Origin: a virus
DNA length: 35,601 bases
Virus record (IMG/VR): IMGVR_UViG_3300034019_000188
Coordinates: 1 to 35,601 of that record
Direction: 5' to 3' (one strand)
This document shows positions 8,277-16,036 of the stretch, one piece after another. Position 1 is the first letter of the stretch. The number at the start of each line of letters is the position of its first letter. Made by a program: the position numbers and the translations under genes. The notes under the pieces were generated by a model. The model was given only the letters and a program-made list of their open reading frames with translations, did not search any database and was not told where the DNA came from.

Positions 8277-8840
8277 TCAGCTCCGGCGAATCGAAAAGTT
8301 GCCTGGTCCACTAATTCTAAGCCCCGTCAAATACCGCTCCATAATTGGCGGCACTTTGTCAGCGCCCACCGCTCCATAGCCTAAATTCGGCGTCACGTCA
8401 ATGCTGCCAATTTTGACGTTCTTATAATCTTCCAAGCCGCTTAAGCCAATGCCATCTGGGTTGTTATTCAGGTAGACCGCCAATACAACCTGCGCCCTTT
8501 TTATCTGATCCGGGATTTCAGTGTCGGTAAAATAATCCGTAGAGATCCGAAACGGGAAGCCGACTGTGTAGGTGTTGATATATGTGTCTGGCTTGCGCAC
8601 ACCAGTACGCGGCCATTGCAGCGCCTGCGTATCAGTAGCACGGGCTCCTAAATATCGCTCACGGTCTAACCGTTGTGTTGCGGTATAAAGGGCACGATTT
8701 TTTTGATCAGTGGTAGCTGATGCCCATGCGGTTACATCAGCATCCTCTACAAGACCATCAATGATCGTCTGGGCGTCCGCCAGAGTCAGATAAGAGTTGG
8801 CGCTTGCCGACCCGACGGTTGCGACGATTACTACTGCCAT
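8277..8840 (-). CDS. Head-tail adaptor (DnaT-like fold annotation group)
   Basis: 187 aa. Opening strands then SANSYLTLADAQTIIDGL, and a helical core with RALYTATQRLDRERYLGAR and ALQWPRTGV. This pattern marks the phage family often labelled putative DnaT-like ssDNA-binding, which by position is the gp6-type head-tail adaptor. It lies downstream of capsid and decoration genes. ATG start at 8840; a small overlapping frame covers its 5' end. Confidence 0.72.
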   Translation of the reverse strand: MAVVIVATVGSASANSYLTLADAQTIIDGLVEDADVTAWASATTDQKNRALYTATQRLDRERYLGARATDTQALQWPRTGVRKPDTYINTYTVGFPFRISTDYFTDTEIPDQIKRAQVVLAVYLNNNPDGIGLSGLEDYKNVKIGSIDVTPNLGYGAVGADKVPPIMERYLTGLRISGPGNFSIRRS

Positions 8841-8955
8841 CGTTGGGTGGCTCCTTTGGTTCTAGTGTAGGCGCAGGCTCTGCAATAGAAAGAGAGGCTG
8901 CTTCCGTAGAAGCAACCTCACGATCACGCAGTCGCCGGAAAGCGAACAGCCCCAT
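8758..8955 (-). CDS. Possible small protein overlapping the adaptor gene
   Basis: 65 aa. Its ATG overlaps the stop of the decoration-protein gene (ATGA), the coupling used throughout this operon, and the first ~40 residues (MGLFAFRRLRDREV, PAPTLEPKEPP) fill the otherwise empty gap 8841-8954. The last 83 bases overlap the start of the adaptor gene in another frame. It may be a real linker-like peptide or only a coupling device. Confidence 0.45.
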   Translation of the reverse strand: MGLFAFRRLRDREVASTEAASLSIAEPAPTLEPKEPPNDGSSNRRNRRVGKRQLLSDSGGRPDDH

Positions 8956-9326
8956 CAGGCGTTAGCGCCCTTGATTACAGCAAAGCTAAGCACGATGGCT
9001 TGGCTAAGCGAACCACCAGACACGTTACGCACCGTGACCGCAAAGGATCCCGCTGCAATAGCGTTGGCTTCGATGGTATAGGCACCGGCAGTGCCCGCCG
9101 ATGAGTGGTTAACGATCACAACGTCATTAGCAGCAACAGTGCTGTTGGTGACGGTGAAGCTAACGTTGGTGGCATCAGCGAGTGATGCGTTGTGCATGGT
9201 GATCGCCCCACAAACTTTGTTGAGGGTGACACCAGTGGACTTGCTGGTGGCTTGGGTAACCGCACCACCAGTGCCGCTGACGTAGCCAATGGCACTGCCA
9301 GCAGTTACTTCAAAGAGGGAAGCCAT
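8955..9326 (-). CDS. Probable head decoration protein
   Basis: 123 aa, alanine-, threonine- and serine-rich and strongly beta-predicted, without charged clusters. Runs such as NVSFTVTNSTVAANDVVIVN and GSFAVTVRNVSGG suggest an immunoglobulin-like or beta-tulip surface fold. It follows the major capsid gene by 11 bases, the usual place of a decoration or head-fibre protein. Function is from position and composition. Confidence 0.65.
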   Translation of the reverse strand: MASLFEVTAGSAIGYVSGTGGAVTQATSKSTGVTLNKVCGAITMHNASLADATNVSFTVTNSTVAANDVVIVNHSSAGTAGAYTIEANAIAAGSFAVTVRNVSGGSLSQAIVLSFAVIKGANA

Positions 9327-9337
9327 AATTAGTTACC

Positions 9338-10363
9338 TCAATCAAAGTTAGAAGTGTTGGTCGCACGCAGAACGCCAATGTTCTTGGTTTCGTACACCTT
9401 CGACCAGTTGCCGATGGTCTCCAGTTGAGCACGGGTCGGGTTGACAGTGCTCACGCCCCACTTGGCACCAACGGGGTGGTAGCAGTAGTGGAGGTCGATC
9501 GACATGGCATCGCTCTTGGCGAGGATGTCACGGTCAGTTTCCGTCTGAAGAGCCAGCTGCTCACCGCTGGCGACAGCGCCGTTGGTGAAGAAGTAAGTGG
9601 CATATTCAGTGGAACTGCCACTGCCTGCGGTCTGCACATCGTCAGAGACGATGACACGCAAGCCCATGTACGTTGGCACGCTGGGGTCACCGCCGTAAGC
9701 GCCAACAAGGGAGCCACCGGATTGAGTGCTGGTAGTGCCACGAGCTTCAAGAGTGGACACGTAGTCGATCGCCTTGCGCTCAACGAGGTCGTAATAGACC
9801 TTGCTGTGCATACAAATGGCGGTCAGCTTGTCACCTTGATCGCCCAGCAGGCTGCGGGCTTCAGCAACGTGCCGAGGGGACAGCACGGTAGGGGTGTCAG
9901 CGGTCAGACCATCAATCGTCAGATCGACGAAGGATGCGCTGTCGTTGCTGCCCAGGCTGCCAAACACACCAGCCAAGCAGGACAGGAGGTCCTTCTGGCG
10001 CTGGTTAGCAATGTAGTCAGCAATCTTGGCGCCGATAGCAGCCATGGGGTCGGAACCTGCGGCAAGTGCAGCGAGGTCACGGCTTTCGAAGGCACGCCCA
10101 CGGTGCAGGATTACGCCAACTTGCTTGTCAGCAGTGATTTTGCCAGGGGTCAGCGAGGTGCTGTCAGACAGCACTTCAAAGTCACCAGTCAGGTTTGCCT
10201 TAAAGAAAGGCACGTTAATGAAGTCACCACCCTCGGTTGCGTTCAGCTCAGCCATCGGCTGCACCACACCGGATGCCAGGAAGGCATCGCGCTGGGTGGT
10301 CTGCTCAATGACGTAAGGCGTAAAAATCTCGGGGATGATGATGTCAGAGCGAAGAGTCGCCAT
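9338..10363 (-). CDS. Major capsid protein
   Basis: 341 aa. N-terminus SDIIIPEIFTPYVIEQTTQ, then GGDFINVPFFKANLTGD, HRGRAFESRDLAAL and ICMHSKVYYDLVERKAIDY. These are features of the Gp13/coat-protein-like branch of HK97-fold capsid proteins. It lies between scaffold and decoration genes. The C-terminal part (GVSTVNPTRAQLETIGNW) is also typical of the group. No N-terminal cleavage domain is evident, which fits use of a separate scaffold. Confidence 0.93.
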   Translation of the reverse strand: MATLRSDIIIPEIFTPYVIEQTTQRDAFLASGVVQPMAELNATEGGDFINVPFFKANLTGDFEVLSDSTSLTPGKITADKQVGVILHRGRAFESRDLAALAAGSDPMAAIGAKIADYIANQRQKDLLSCLAGVFGSLGSNDSASFVDLTIDGLTADTPTVLSPRHVAEARSLLGDQGDKLTAICMHSKVYYDLVERKAIDYVSTLEARGTTSTQSGGSLVGAYGGDPSVPTYMGLRVIVSDDVQTAGSGSSTEYATYFFTNGAVASGEQLALQTETDRDILAKSDAMSIDLHYCYHPVGAKWGVSTVNPTRAQLETIGNWSKVYETKNIGVLRATNTSNFD

Positions 10364-10435
10364 GAAGAATCACCAGGGTTGAGTTGGAAGGATGGGCACA
10401 GCCCTACATCACCAGCACAGCCGGTTTGTAACAGC

Positions 10436-11110
10436 TTAGCGGTTAGCTTGAGCCTTCATCCGATCATACAGATCACGATCTGTTCGATACAGTCGTGCCT
10501 GTTCAGTCAGATTGAAGCTGTCGCGGTTAAACGGATTGACCATCCCAGCAGGGACGGCACCGCCAACATTGCCGCCCGATGGCGCACCACTGCCCTGCGG
10601 CTTGGGTTGCTTCTGCATCCATGCTGGCAAAGTCTTTGCCCACTCGGCAACAGGCACACGTTTGTACCCATCAACTACAACCACGCTGCCGTCAGCCTCG
10701 CGTTCGATAGCTTCAGGCTTCAGCTTAGTCTTGAGCACCATGTCTGGGTCATGGACAATTTCAGCTAGTGCCGTGACAGCAGGCGTCACCAGCTCCAGTT
10801 CTCGCACGCGGGCTTCAAGCTGGCTGATGCGCTGGTCCTTTTCTGCCGTCGCCTCACGGAACTGCTGCTCCAGAGCTTGTCTTGCTTCTGAATACTTGCC
10901 TTGTGATTCGAGTTGCTGTTGCTCGTAGTTGCGTTTAAATTCCAGCAGCTCGTCAACATTGACTCCATCAGGCACAGCCTTTGCTTGGGCGATGGCTTTT
11001 TTGTACTCGTCCAACAGTTCTGAGTTCTTGCGCCGCATGGCGTCAAGCTCAGCTTGCATGTTGGCTACTTCTGCATTTTGCTCCACAGGAGCTTGTGCTT
11101 CATCAGACAT
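10436..11110 (-). CDS. Capsid scaffolding protein
   Basis: 224 aa, highly charged and mostly coiled coil: residues ~13-115 are rich in Glu, Gln, Lys and Arg (ELDAMRRKNSELLDEYKKA, EKDQRISQLEARVRELE). After a helical middle comes a flexible Gly/Pro stretch (SGAPSGGNVGGAVPAG) and a C-terminal capsid-binding-like helix. The position immediately upstream of the major capsid gene is diagnostic. A candidate promoter lies ~30 bases upstream. Confidence 0.88.
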   Translation of the reverse strand: MSDEAQAPVEQNAEVANMQAELDAMRRKNSELLDEYKKAIAQAKAVPDGVNVDELLEFKRNYEQQQLESQGKYSEARQALEQQFREATAEKDQRISQLEARVRELELVTPAVTALAEIVHDPDMVLKTKLKPEAIEREADGSVVVVDGYKRVPVAEWAKTLPAWMQKQPKPQGSGAPSGGNVGGAVPAGMVNPFNRDSFNLTEQARLYRTDRDLYDRMKAQANR

Positions 11111-11139
11111 GGACTAGCCACAGGCTTAGTTACGCTGCG

Positions 11140-11169
11140 ATCGTACAGCTTCTGACACAAAAGTGTCAA
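11140..11169 (-). promoter_or_regulatory. Candidate sigma70 promoter for scaffold-capsid genes
   Basis: On the minus strand a perfect -35 TTGACA (11169-11164) is followed after 18 bases by TACGAT (11145-11140), a 4/6 match to the -10 consensus. Transcription would start near 11133, just ahead of the scaffold gene. A perfect inverted repeat overlaps the -35 box. Confidence 0.55.
11153..11168. promoter_or_regulatory. Inverted repeat, possible operator
   Basis: TGACAC-AAAA-GTGTCA is a perfect 6-bp palindrome with a 4-base centre. It covers part of the -35 box and spacer of the candidate capsid-operon promoter and also contains the GTG start of the plus-strand gene at 11163. A dimeric repressor bound here could control both. 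Confidence 0.45.
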
Positions 11170-11399
11170 AACGAGAATTCAATACGCCAATCCGGGAACC
11201 CTGGAACCCGTTAATCAAACAGATGCTTGATGCTATTGATCGGCATGAGGATCTGTTGCGACGGACGGGTTGCGGGTGGCACGCTGCCAAAGCCCAGGAC
11301 TTACGCCGTTACGTCGCAGAACTTAAAGATTGGATCCACTGCGAGGAGGCTACCACTTTGTCTTGTCAGCCCAATACGCAGGAGACATCTTGCCTTTAG
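11163..11399 (+). CDS. Small helical protein on the opposite strand
   Basis: 78 aa from GTG, read against the late genes. The middle (IKQMLDAIDRHEDLLRRTG, AAKAQDLRRYVAELKDWI) is a convincing amphipathic helical protein rich in Asp, Glu, Arg and Leu. The last ~17 residues overlap the 3' end of the minus-strand gene 11350-11622 and look degenerate. It fills an otherwise empty 240-base gap. No family recognised. Confidence 0.55.
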   Translation: MSKREFNTPIREPWNPLIKQMLDAIDRHEDLLRRTGCGWHAAKAQDLRRYVAELKDWIHCEEATTLSCQPNTQETSCL

Positions 11400-11622
11400 C
11401 AATGTTGGCAGCATGACGTGCCTTAAAGCTGGCACGCCTTGCTGTTGCTGCTTTTGATTCACCTTGTCGCGGCGGGCTGCCACTAACGCCCTGCTGCCCA
11501 AACCGTATCAACTTGACCGTCTCGCCGTCTTTTGCAAGTACGGCATGGGACTTGGTTGGGTGGCTTGGCGTGCGCTTCGGCTTGTTATAGCCGTCAAATT
11601 GCTCGCCGCGATAGGTGATCAT
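11350..11622 (-). CDS. Conserved small basic phage protein
   Basis: 90 aa. The patterns THPTKSHAVLAKDGE-like (here TPSHPTKSHAVLAKDGE), LIRFGQQGVSGSP and FKARHAANIAKGKMS, then AYWADKTKW, match a short basic protein widespread in tailed phages. Its function is unknown to me; the C-terminal part looks nucleic-acid- or capsid-associated. Overlaps its upstream neighbour by 4 bases. Confidence 0.78.
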   Translation of the reverse strand: MITYRGEQFDGYNKPKRTPSHPTKSHAVLAKDGETVKLIRFGQQGVSGSPPRQGESKAATARRASFKARHAANIAKGKMSPAYWADKTKW

Positions 11623-11840
11623 CGACGGGGTGCTGCCTTTAGCTCCGAACGTTTTTTGATGACTGCGTTGCCAGTTGATTCAGATTTGATCCGAACGATT
11701 GGATCGTCCTGACTGCCAACACGAGTGACACTGCCACCAGTGCGTGTAGCAATAGTGGCGCGTTCGCCGCCAATGCTGGTGATCACGCCAAAGGTGCGCG
11801 TGCCTTGGTAGTTCCAGCTAACCCGGTCGCCGCGTTTCAT
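11619..11840 (-). CDS. Small Tudor-like (DUF2945-type) protein
   Basis: 73 aa. Starts MKRGDRVSWNYQGTRTFGVI and ends KKRSELKAA, a pattern of the DUF2945/hypervirulence-associated Tudor-like family, which folds as a small SH3-like barrel. These proteins are common in bacteria and phages, with no settled function. Its ATG overlaps the tiny gene upstream (ATGA) and its end overlaps the next gene by 4. Confidence 0.7.
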   Translation of the reverse strand: MKRGDRVSWNYQGTRTFGVITSIGGERATIATRTGGSVTRVGSQDDPIVRIKSESTGNAVIKKRSELKAAPRR

Positions 11841-11905
11841 TTCTTCTTGCCGCCTTTCTTGGGCATGGGTTTTTGAGGCTTGGCTGGTCCGGTGTACTTA
11901 GGCAT
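11837..11905 (-). CDS. Tiny lysine-rich peptide
   Basis: 22 aa: starts [18 protein letters not shown] and ends in a lysine run. The ATG overlaps the upstream stop (TGATG) and the stop overlaps the downstream ATG (ATGA), so it is coupled at both ends. Lys/Pro-rich composition suggests binding to nucleic acid or to the capsid; no family known. Confidence 0.6.
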   Translation of the reverse strand: MPKYTGPAKPQKPMPKKGGKKK

Positions 11906-12048
11906 CACTTTTTACCTTTGGGTTTACGGGCTTTGCCGGCTTTGGACAGGGCGATGGCGACGGCTTGCTTTTGCGGCTTGCCGGCCTTCATCTCAGCTTT
12001 TATGTTAACCGAGATGGTCTTCTGTGAGCTACCTTTCTTTAACGGCAC
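11905..12048 (-). CDS. Small conserved basic protein ([10 protein letters not shown] family)
   Basis: 47 aa from GTG. The sequence [19 protein letters not shown] followed by [19 protein letters not shown] is a recognisable short protein present in many phages, usually near the portal and head genes. Its first 20 bases overlap the end of the MuF-like gene. Function unknown. Confidence 0.8.
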   Translation of the reverse strand: MPLKKGSSQKTISVNIKAEMKAGKPQKQAVAIALSKAGKARKPKGKK

Positions 12049-13228
12049 CGTACCGAGCCCGCAACTGATCTAAGGTTAGCTCTGACCCGTCGTCGCGGAC
12101 CAGCTTGGCGATTGCAGCTTCTGGTCCATATTTGTTGGATAGTTTGTTGAAGTAAGCAACTTTGCTAGCGCCTAAGGCTTTTGCCTTGGTTGCAAGATCC
12201 TGCTCAGATAACCACTTGCCGTAGCTGGTGTTAGCTGGAACCTGACCGCCTTGTGCAGCACGGCGTCCTGGCGGTGGTGGGTCAAAGCCAAGCTCCTTGT
12301 AGTCAATGACCGGCACGGTGGTGCTACGGCAGTTGAAGTGCTGCGGCGGCGTTGGTCCTTTGCCATACTCAAATACCTTGCCGTCTAACGCCCGGCAGAT
12401 GGCACTTGTCCTGGTGTCAAGCGTGGCAACGTAGCGGTACTTTTTCGTGATGTCTTGGTTCGCCTCATACACCTGCTGGCTAGCGGTATTTGCTACCTGA
12501 TTGATGCTGGTGCGAACTAGCGCGACGATTTGATTGTCGGCTATAGCTGTTGCCTGACCGCCTGCTGCCGCAATTTCCCTGACGGTCTTGGCGCGTTCAC
12601 CAAACTGCAAACTGCCGATCAACCGTTTGGCAATGGCTGGCGTCGGTTCACCTGTCAGCAAGCCTTGCCGGACAACTTGGCTGAACCGCTCAGCCTGGTC
12701 CACCGCAATGCCACGAAATGCCTTGCTAACAACCTCGCCGTTGGGCAGCGTGATGGTGGCACCTTGAGCAGCCGTGAGGCTGAATGTCTGTGGTGCGCCC
12801 TGTACTGCGGCAAAGAGATCATCGCTAAGTGCCACCACATTGAGCTGCGTGGGGTCAGTCGTCACAACACTCTGCGCAAACTGCGGGCTGATTTCTACCG
12901 TGTTGACGATGTTGCGTGCGCCTGCGGGTAACGCCTTACGCAACTCTTCCGATACAAACTCCGATTGCAACTGGGCTATACCCTGCAGCTCTAGCGCCGT
13001 CAGCTCTGTCGAATCTCCAGCCCAAGTGCCCAGACTATCCTTTAGTTGCGCCAAAATGCCACGCAGCCTTGCAGCCTTGACAGGTGCAGCAAGCTCATCA
13101 ATCGTTCGTAACTGATTGACTGCATCAATAATGATGTCGTTATAAGCATTGATCACACGCCGAGCAACACTATTGCTGAAGCGATTCAGGTCAATCGCAT
13201 TGCGAAACAACGCCTCAGGTGTGCTCAT
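12029..13228 (-). CDS. MuF-like phage head morphogenesis protein
   Basis: 399 aa. The SPP1 gp7/Mu F domain lies in the C-terminal half: [20 protein letters not shown], then [16 protein letters not shown], with the usual Cys and His pattern. The N-terminal part is helical. These minor head proteins bind the portal and enter the capsid. The gene follows portal plus one small ORF, the standard order. Confidence 0.9.
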   Translation of the reverse strand: MSTPEALFRNAIDLNRFSNSVARRVINAYNDIIIDAVNQLRTIDELAAPVKAARLRGILAQLKDSLGTWAGDSTELTALELQGIAQLQSEFVSEELRKALPAGARNIVNTVEISPQFAQSVVTTDPTQLNVVALSDDLFAAVQGAPQTFSLTAAQGATITLPNGEVVSKAFRGIAVDQAERFSQVVRQGLLTGEPTPAIAKRLIGSLQFGERAKTVREIAAAGGQATAIADNQIVALVRTSINQVANTASQQVYEANQDITKKYRYVATLDTRTSAICRALDGKVFEYGKGPTPPQHFNCRSTTVPVIDYKELGFDPPPPGRRAAQGGQVPANTSYGKWLSEQDLATKAKALGASKVAYFNKLSNKYGPEAAIAKLVRDDGSELTLDQLRARYGAVKER

Positions 13229-13437
13229 GGCTCAATGCCAAGCTGACTGGGCTTGTACTGCGACCGGATACTAACGTTTGCGCCACGCGTCAAGGCGCCG
13301 GTGATTGTAGAAGCAAAGGCGTCGTAACCATCTTGCCCATCTTCCAAAATCACCATTTCATCTACTTCAGCAGGTTTGCCGTCTTTGTAATACGTCATCC
13401 GTACAACTGCCAAAATCTCTTCCGGCAGTTTGCCCAT
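13225..13437 (-). CDS. Small protein between portal and MuF genes
   Basis: 70 aa from ATG 13437, chosen because it lies just past the portal stop (13445) with AGGAG about 12 bases upstream; an in-frame extension to 13614 would overlap the portal gene for 170 bases. Contains LPEEILAVVRMTYYKDGKPA and DAFASTITGALTRGANVSI. The stop overlaps the MuF ATG (ATGA). Function unknown. Confidence 0.75.
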   Translation of the reverse strand: MGKLPEEILAVVRMTYYKDGKPAEVDEMVILEDGQDGYDAFASTITGALTRGANVSIRSQYKPSQLGIEP

Positions 13438-13444
13438 CGTGTAA

Positions 13445-14908
13445 TCAAGCTCCTGCTTCCTCGGCGGTATCTGCATCTTCTGGGTCTTCGCTTCCAGCAT
13501 TATCGCCCAGTCCACCAACCAATCGATCAGCCTGTTCAGCAGATTGTAAATCCAGCCCGCCATTAGAAGTTGCCTCCAGTTCCTCTTCCACATCAAAATT
13601 ATCGCCAAGGACATCGCCCTCGGCTAACTCACGCAGGAGGGTTTCTTGGCTGATGGTGCCAGCGGTGTAAAGCGATAGCAGGGCTTGGATGTCCTGCGGT
13701 TCAAGGCGTGCGCCAAGGAAGTCACGGTTGACGTAGGAGCTGCCGGCAGCGGTGGCGTTGCCGATGAATTGCGCATGAAACTGCAGGCAGTTATCAATGA
13801 GGTCTTGCACGTTCTGTGCAATCACCATCATGGTGCTATCACCCTGGCTACGGTCTAGCCGCTTCGCTTCTGCAGTTTCGGCGCTGAGCTTTTGCCCCAA
13901 GACTGCTGACAGCCCTAGCTCGTTGATCTGCTGTGCCAGTTGCTCTAGGCGGCGAAACTGTGCTTCAAAGCTCTTGCCCTGCGGTTCGATGTACTCCGCA
14001 CGACCATCAGCAGGAAATGCAATCGCCTCACCAGGACCGGCGCTTACTTCCTCTGCAGCAGACGGGAAACCATAAAACGCCAGCATCGGCACGGCGCTGA
14101 TGTGCAGTTGGTTGTCTAGGTCTGACTGGATCTGGTAGGTCTTGAGGTTTAGCTCGGCAATGTCCTCAAGCGGTGGGCGCGATTCAAGGAACCCATGCCG
14201 CTGGGCGTAAGCAACGCTGAAGGGGATTTCAGACAAGCTGGTCCGCCCTTCGTCTACCACGCTGAAATCGCCGGTAGCATTCTGCCGATGCAACTGGTAC
14301 TCACCAGGCGTAAGCACCCGCACCTGCTGCACTTCTTTCTCGCCGTAGATGCCGTCAGGTATCGTCACAATCTCTGACAGCCTGAGCTGCGTCAGGACTT
14401 GTTTGCCTTCTTGCTGTTCGGTACGCCAACCAAGGATCTGCCTTGGCGTGTACGTCACCCAGTAAGGTCTACCCCCATCAGACGGTGCATCCACCAAGAC
14501 ACCAACGTGCCCATAACGGACCATCTTGCGGGCTGTTTCATAAGTCCAGACGTTGAGGTCATTGCCTTGCAGGTCAACGTCAAACAACTGCTCACGGATG
14601 ATGTCGGCAGTGTCGTCAAGCCGGACAGGCTTGCGGGTTAGCATCCCAGCCATCATGCGCTCAAGGCGCTGATAAAAGGGCGGCACCACGCTACGAGCTA
14701 GGCGATTGTCATAAGACTCGTCCAGCTCGCGTGGTTCCTGCGGCAGGTAACGGCGATGCTTGCGGCGCATCTCATAAGTCCCGCCCAGCAAGTCTTCAAT
14801 CAGCACCCAATGTGGCTCTTGCGCGTACCACGATGTGTTGGCATCTTGTACGCGAATTACCTTGCGCTCAGCCGTAGGGCGATTGTAAAAGTTATAGCCT
14901 GAATACAT
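13445..14908 (-). CDS. Portal protein (DUF4055-type)
   Basis: 487 aa. Features of the DUF4055 portal branch: DNRLARSVVPPFYQRLERMM, GMLTRKPV, YGHVGVLVDAPSDGG, then FLESRPPLEDIAELN and LDRSQGDSTMM-like text in the stem/wing region. The C-terminus is acidic. The portal forms the dodecameric DNA gate at one capsid vertex and docks the terminase. It heads the head-gene block, preceded by the structured non-coding gap. Confidence 0.92.
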   Translation of the reverse strand: MYSGYNFYNRPTAERKVIRVQDANTSWYAQEPHWVLIEDLLGGTYEMRRKHRRYLPQEPRELDESYDNRLARSVVPPFYQRLERMMAGMLTRKPVRLDDTADIIREQLFDVDLQGNDLNVWTYETARKMVRYGHVGVLVDAPSDGGRPYWVTYTPRQILGWRTEQQEGKQVLTQLRLSEIVTIPDGIYGEKEVQQVRVLTPGEYQLHRQNATGDFSVVDEGRTSLSEIPFSVAYAQRHGFLESRPPLEDIAELNLKTYQIQSDLDNQLHISAVPMLAFYGFPSAAEEVSAGPGEAIAFPADGRAEYIEPQGKSFEAQFRRLEQLAQQINELGLSAVLGQKLSAETAEAKRLDRSQGDSTMMVIAQNVQDLIDNCLQFHAQFIGNATAAGSSYVNRDFLGARLEPQDIQALLSLYTAGTISQETLLRELAEGDVLGDNFDVEEELEATSNGGLDLQSAEQADRLVGGLGDNAGSEDPEDADTAEEAGA

Positions 14909-14937
14909 CTGGGGCCGCCTAGTTGGTAACAGTGTAA

Positions 14938-14971
14938 AGCCACAGGACTGGTCTTACCCAATCCTGCGGCT
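14938..14971. terminator. Strong hairpin upstream of portal gene
   Basis: Two 14-base arms (14938-14951 and 14958-14971) pair with two mismatches around a 6-base loop. A short T run (14971-14974) follows on the plus strand; on the minus strand only TTTAC follows. It could terminate or attenuate minus-strand transcripts entering the portal gene, or stop plus-strand transcripts. Confidence 0.45.
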
Positions 14972-14994
14972 TTTGCAACCCGACCATGGCCCAA

Positions 14995-15234
14995 CTAGTC
15001 GTACCCCATCTGGCCATTCCAGAACTCGTCTCGCCATGCCTGTTCCCGAGAGAACAGTAGGGAGGGCGAACCCTCCGTACTGCCGTCTGCAGCGGTTGCC
15101 TTGCCGGAATATGCCAAGCCCCGACCTACCACGCCGGACCCGATCCGACCAGACCGGACCAATGTCTGGATTCCAAAGAACCCAGCGGAGAGCCCCGAAA
15201 GGCTCAGCGCTGAGATCATCAGCCATTGCCGCAT
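14995..15234 (-). CDS. Possible small membrane protein within structured region
   Basis: 79 aa. The first 25 residues would be a membrane helix (LMISALSLSGLSAGFFGIQT) followed by Gly-rich and polar sequence ending WNGQMGYD. However, two double-hairpin elements lie inside it and a third lies upstream in a comparable local frame (LMSALRASALSAAFI). The apparent protein may be a by-product of conserved RNA/DNA structure. Presented as possible only. Confidence 0.35.
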   Translation of the reverse strand: MRQWLMISALSLSGLSAGFFGIQTLVRSGRIGSGVVGRGLAYSGKATAADGSTEGSPSLLFSREQAWRDEFWNGQMGYD

Positions 15235-15353
15235 CGCACCAGGCCACTTCCGTCCTAAGCAGACCGAACCCAACCCATTAAAGCCCTACCGCATCGGACC
15301 ATTCCATGACTGCCTAATGAAGGCAGCAGAGAGGGCCGAAGCCCTCAGTGCTG
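15040..15353. repeat. Three double-hairpin elements with compensatory changes
   Basis: Units at 15040-15082, 15166-15212 and 15310-15353. Each reads CTG-stem A-CAG-stem B-CTG; the CAG ends hairpin A and starts hairpin B. Stem A arms: CTGTTC/GAACAG, CTGGaTTC/GAAcCCAG, CTGCCT/AGGCAG. Stem B outer arms: CAGTA/TACTG, CAGCG/CGCTG, CAGCA/TGCTG. A symmetric mismatch follows, then an inner GC stem (GGAGGG/CCCTCC, GAGCC/GGCTC, GAGGGC/GCCCTC). On the minus strand the loop of units 1 and 3 is TTCG and unit 2 contains TTCGG. Stems differ while pairing is kept, so structure is selected. The gap 14909-15439 otherwise holds one hairpin and one doubtful ORF. Confidence 0.8.
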
Positions 15354-15439
15354 ACATCAGCTCTTGATCTTGCCCTGCCACTCAATACCGGATCTTGCCG
15401 CGATAAACCATAGCTGACCAATCCGGGCCGCATCTGGAC

Positions 15440-16036
15440 TTACACCACTTGGATGCCAGCAGTGAATCGCCCATGCTTGGGTCGCCAGTCGCCTAAGCCG
15501 ACCAGCTTACCAGCATCAATGGCAATCTCTTCGATGTCGCGCAGGTTCAATACATCAGGATCAAACTGCGCAGTAGCAACTAGGCTCCAGTTGCGGAACA
15601 TCGGCCTAGTGCGCATGACCTTAGCCATGCCAACCTTAACCCCAACCGTATGAGTGAACTCACCGCTAGCAAACATCTCGCTAAGCGTGTCGTCGTTGAT
15701 GTCAGTGGGCTTGCCCGGAAACTCAAGCGGTGCGTGCTCAGTAAAGAACATGCCGCACTTAGCTTGTGGCCCGCGCTTTGACTTCTTAGCGCCGTTGATG
15801 AACACGGCTTCGAGCACGTAGTCGGGGATGACCAGCTCATCACGAAAGCGGTAGAGCCCAGCAAGCCACTCAAGCCTTGCAATCTCGTCGTAATCAGCGT
15901 CAGTCTTCTTCCGCTTGCTGCTGACCGCTTTCATCGCCTTGGCGTAGGTATTTCGCGGATCGGCTGTTTGCCCGTTGTGGCACAGCAATGGGCTCCCGCC
16001 CGAAATTGTGATCTGGATCGTAGTCAGGTCGGACAC
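15440..16036 (-). CDS. Conserved phage protein of unknown function
   Basis: 198 aa from GTG 16036; an ATG at 16075 would add 13 residues. I prefer the GTG because the conserved part begins at TTIQITISGGSPLLCHNGQT. Other marks are KAVSSKRKKTDADYDEIARL, NGAKKSKRGPQAKCGMF, MRTRPMFRNW and GLGDWRPKHGRF. I have the impression of a phage family seen near recombination or packaging genes, but know no activity. The 5' part overlaps the HNH gene by at least 137 bases, which is unusual here. Confidence 0.72.
   Translation of the reverse strand: MSDLTTIQITISGGSPLLCHNGQTADPRNTYAKAMKAVSSKRKKTDADYDEIARLEWLAGLYRFRDELVIPDYVLEAVFINGAKKSKRGPQAKCGMFFTEHAPLEFPGKPTDINDDTLSEMFASGEFTHTVGVKVGMAKVMRTRPMFRNWSLVATAQFDPDVLNLRDIEEIAIDAGKLVGLGDWRPKHGRFTAGIQVV

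Noticed and set aside
9425-10768. 447-codon plus-strand open frame opposite the capsid gene
   Set aside because: Antisense of the major capsid protein; composition is His/Val/Ala-rich with no domain, as expected from a codon-biased gene on the other strand.
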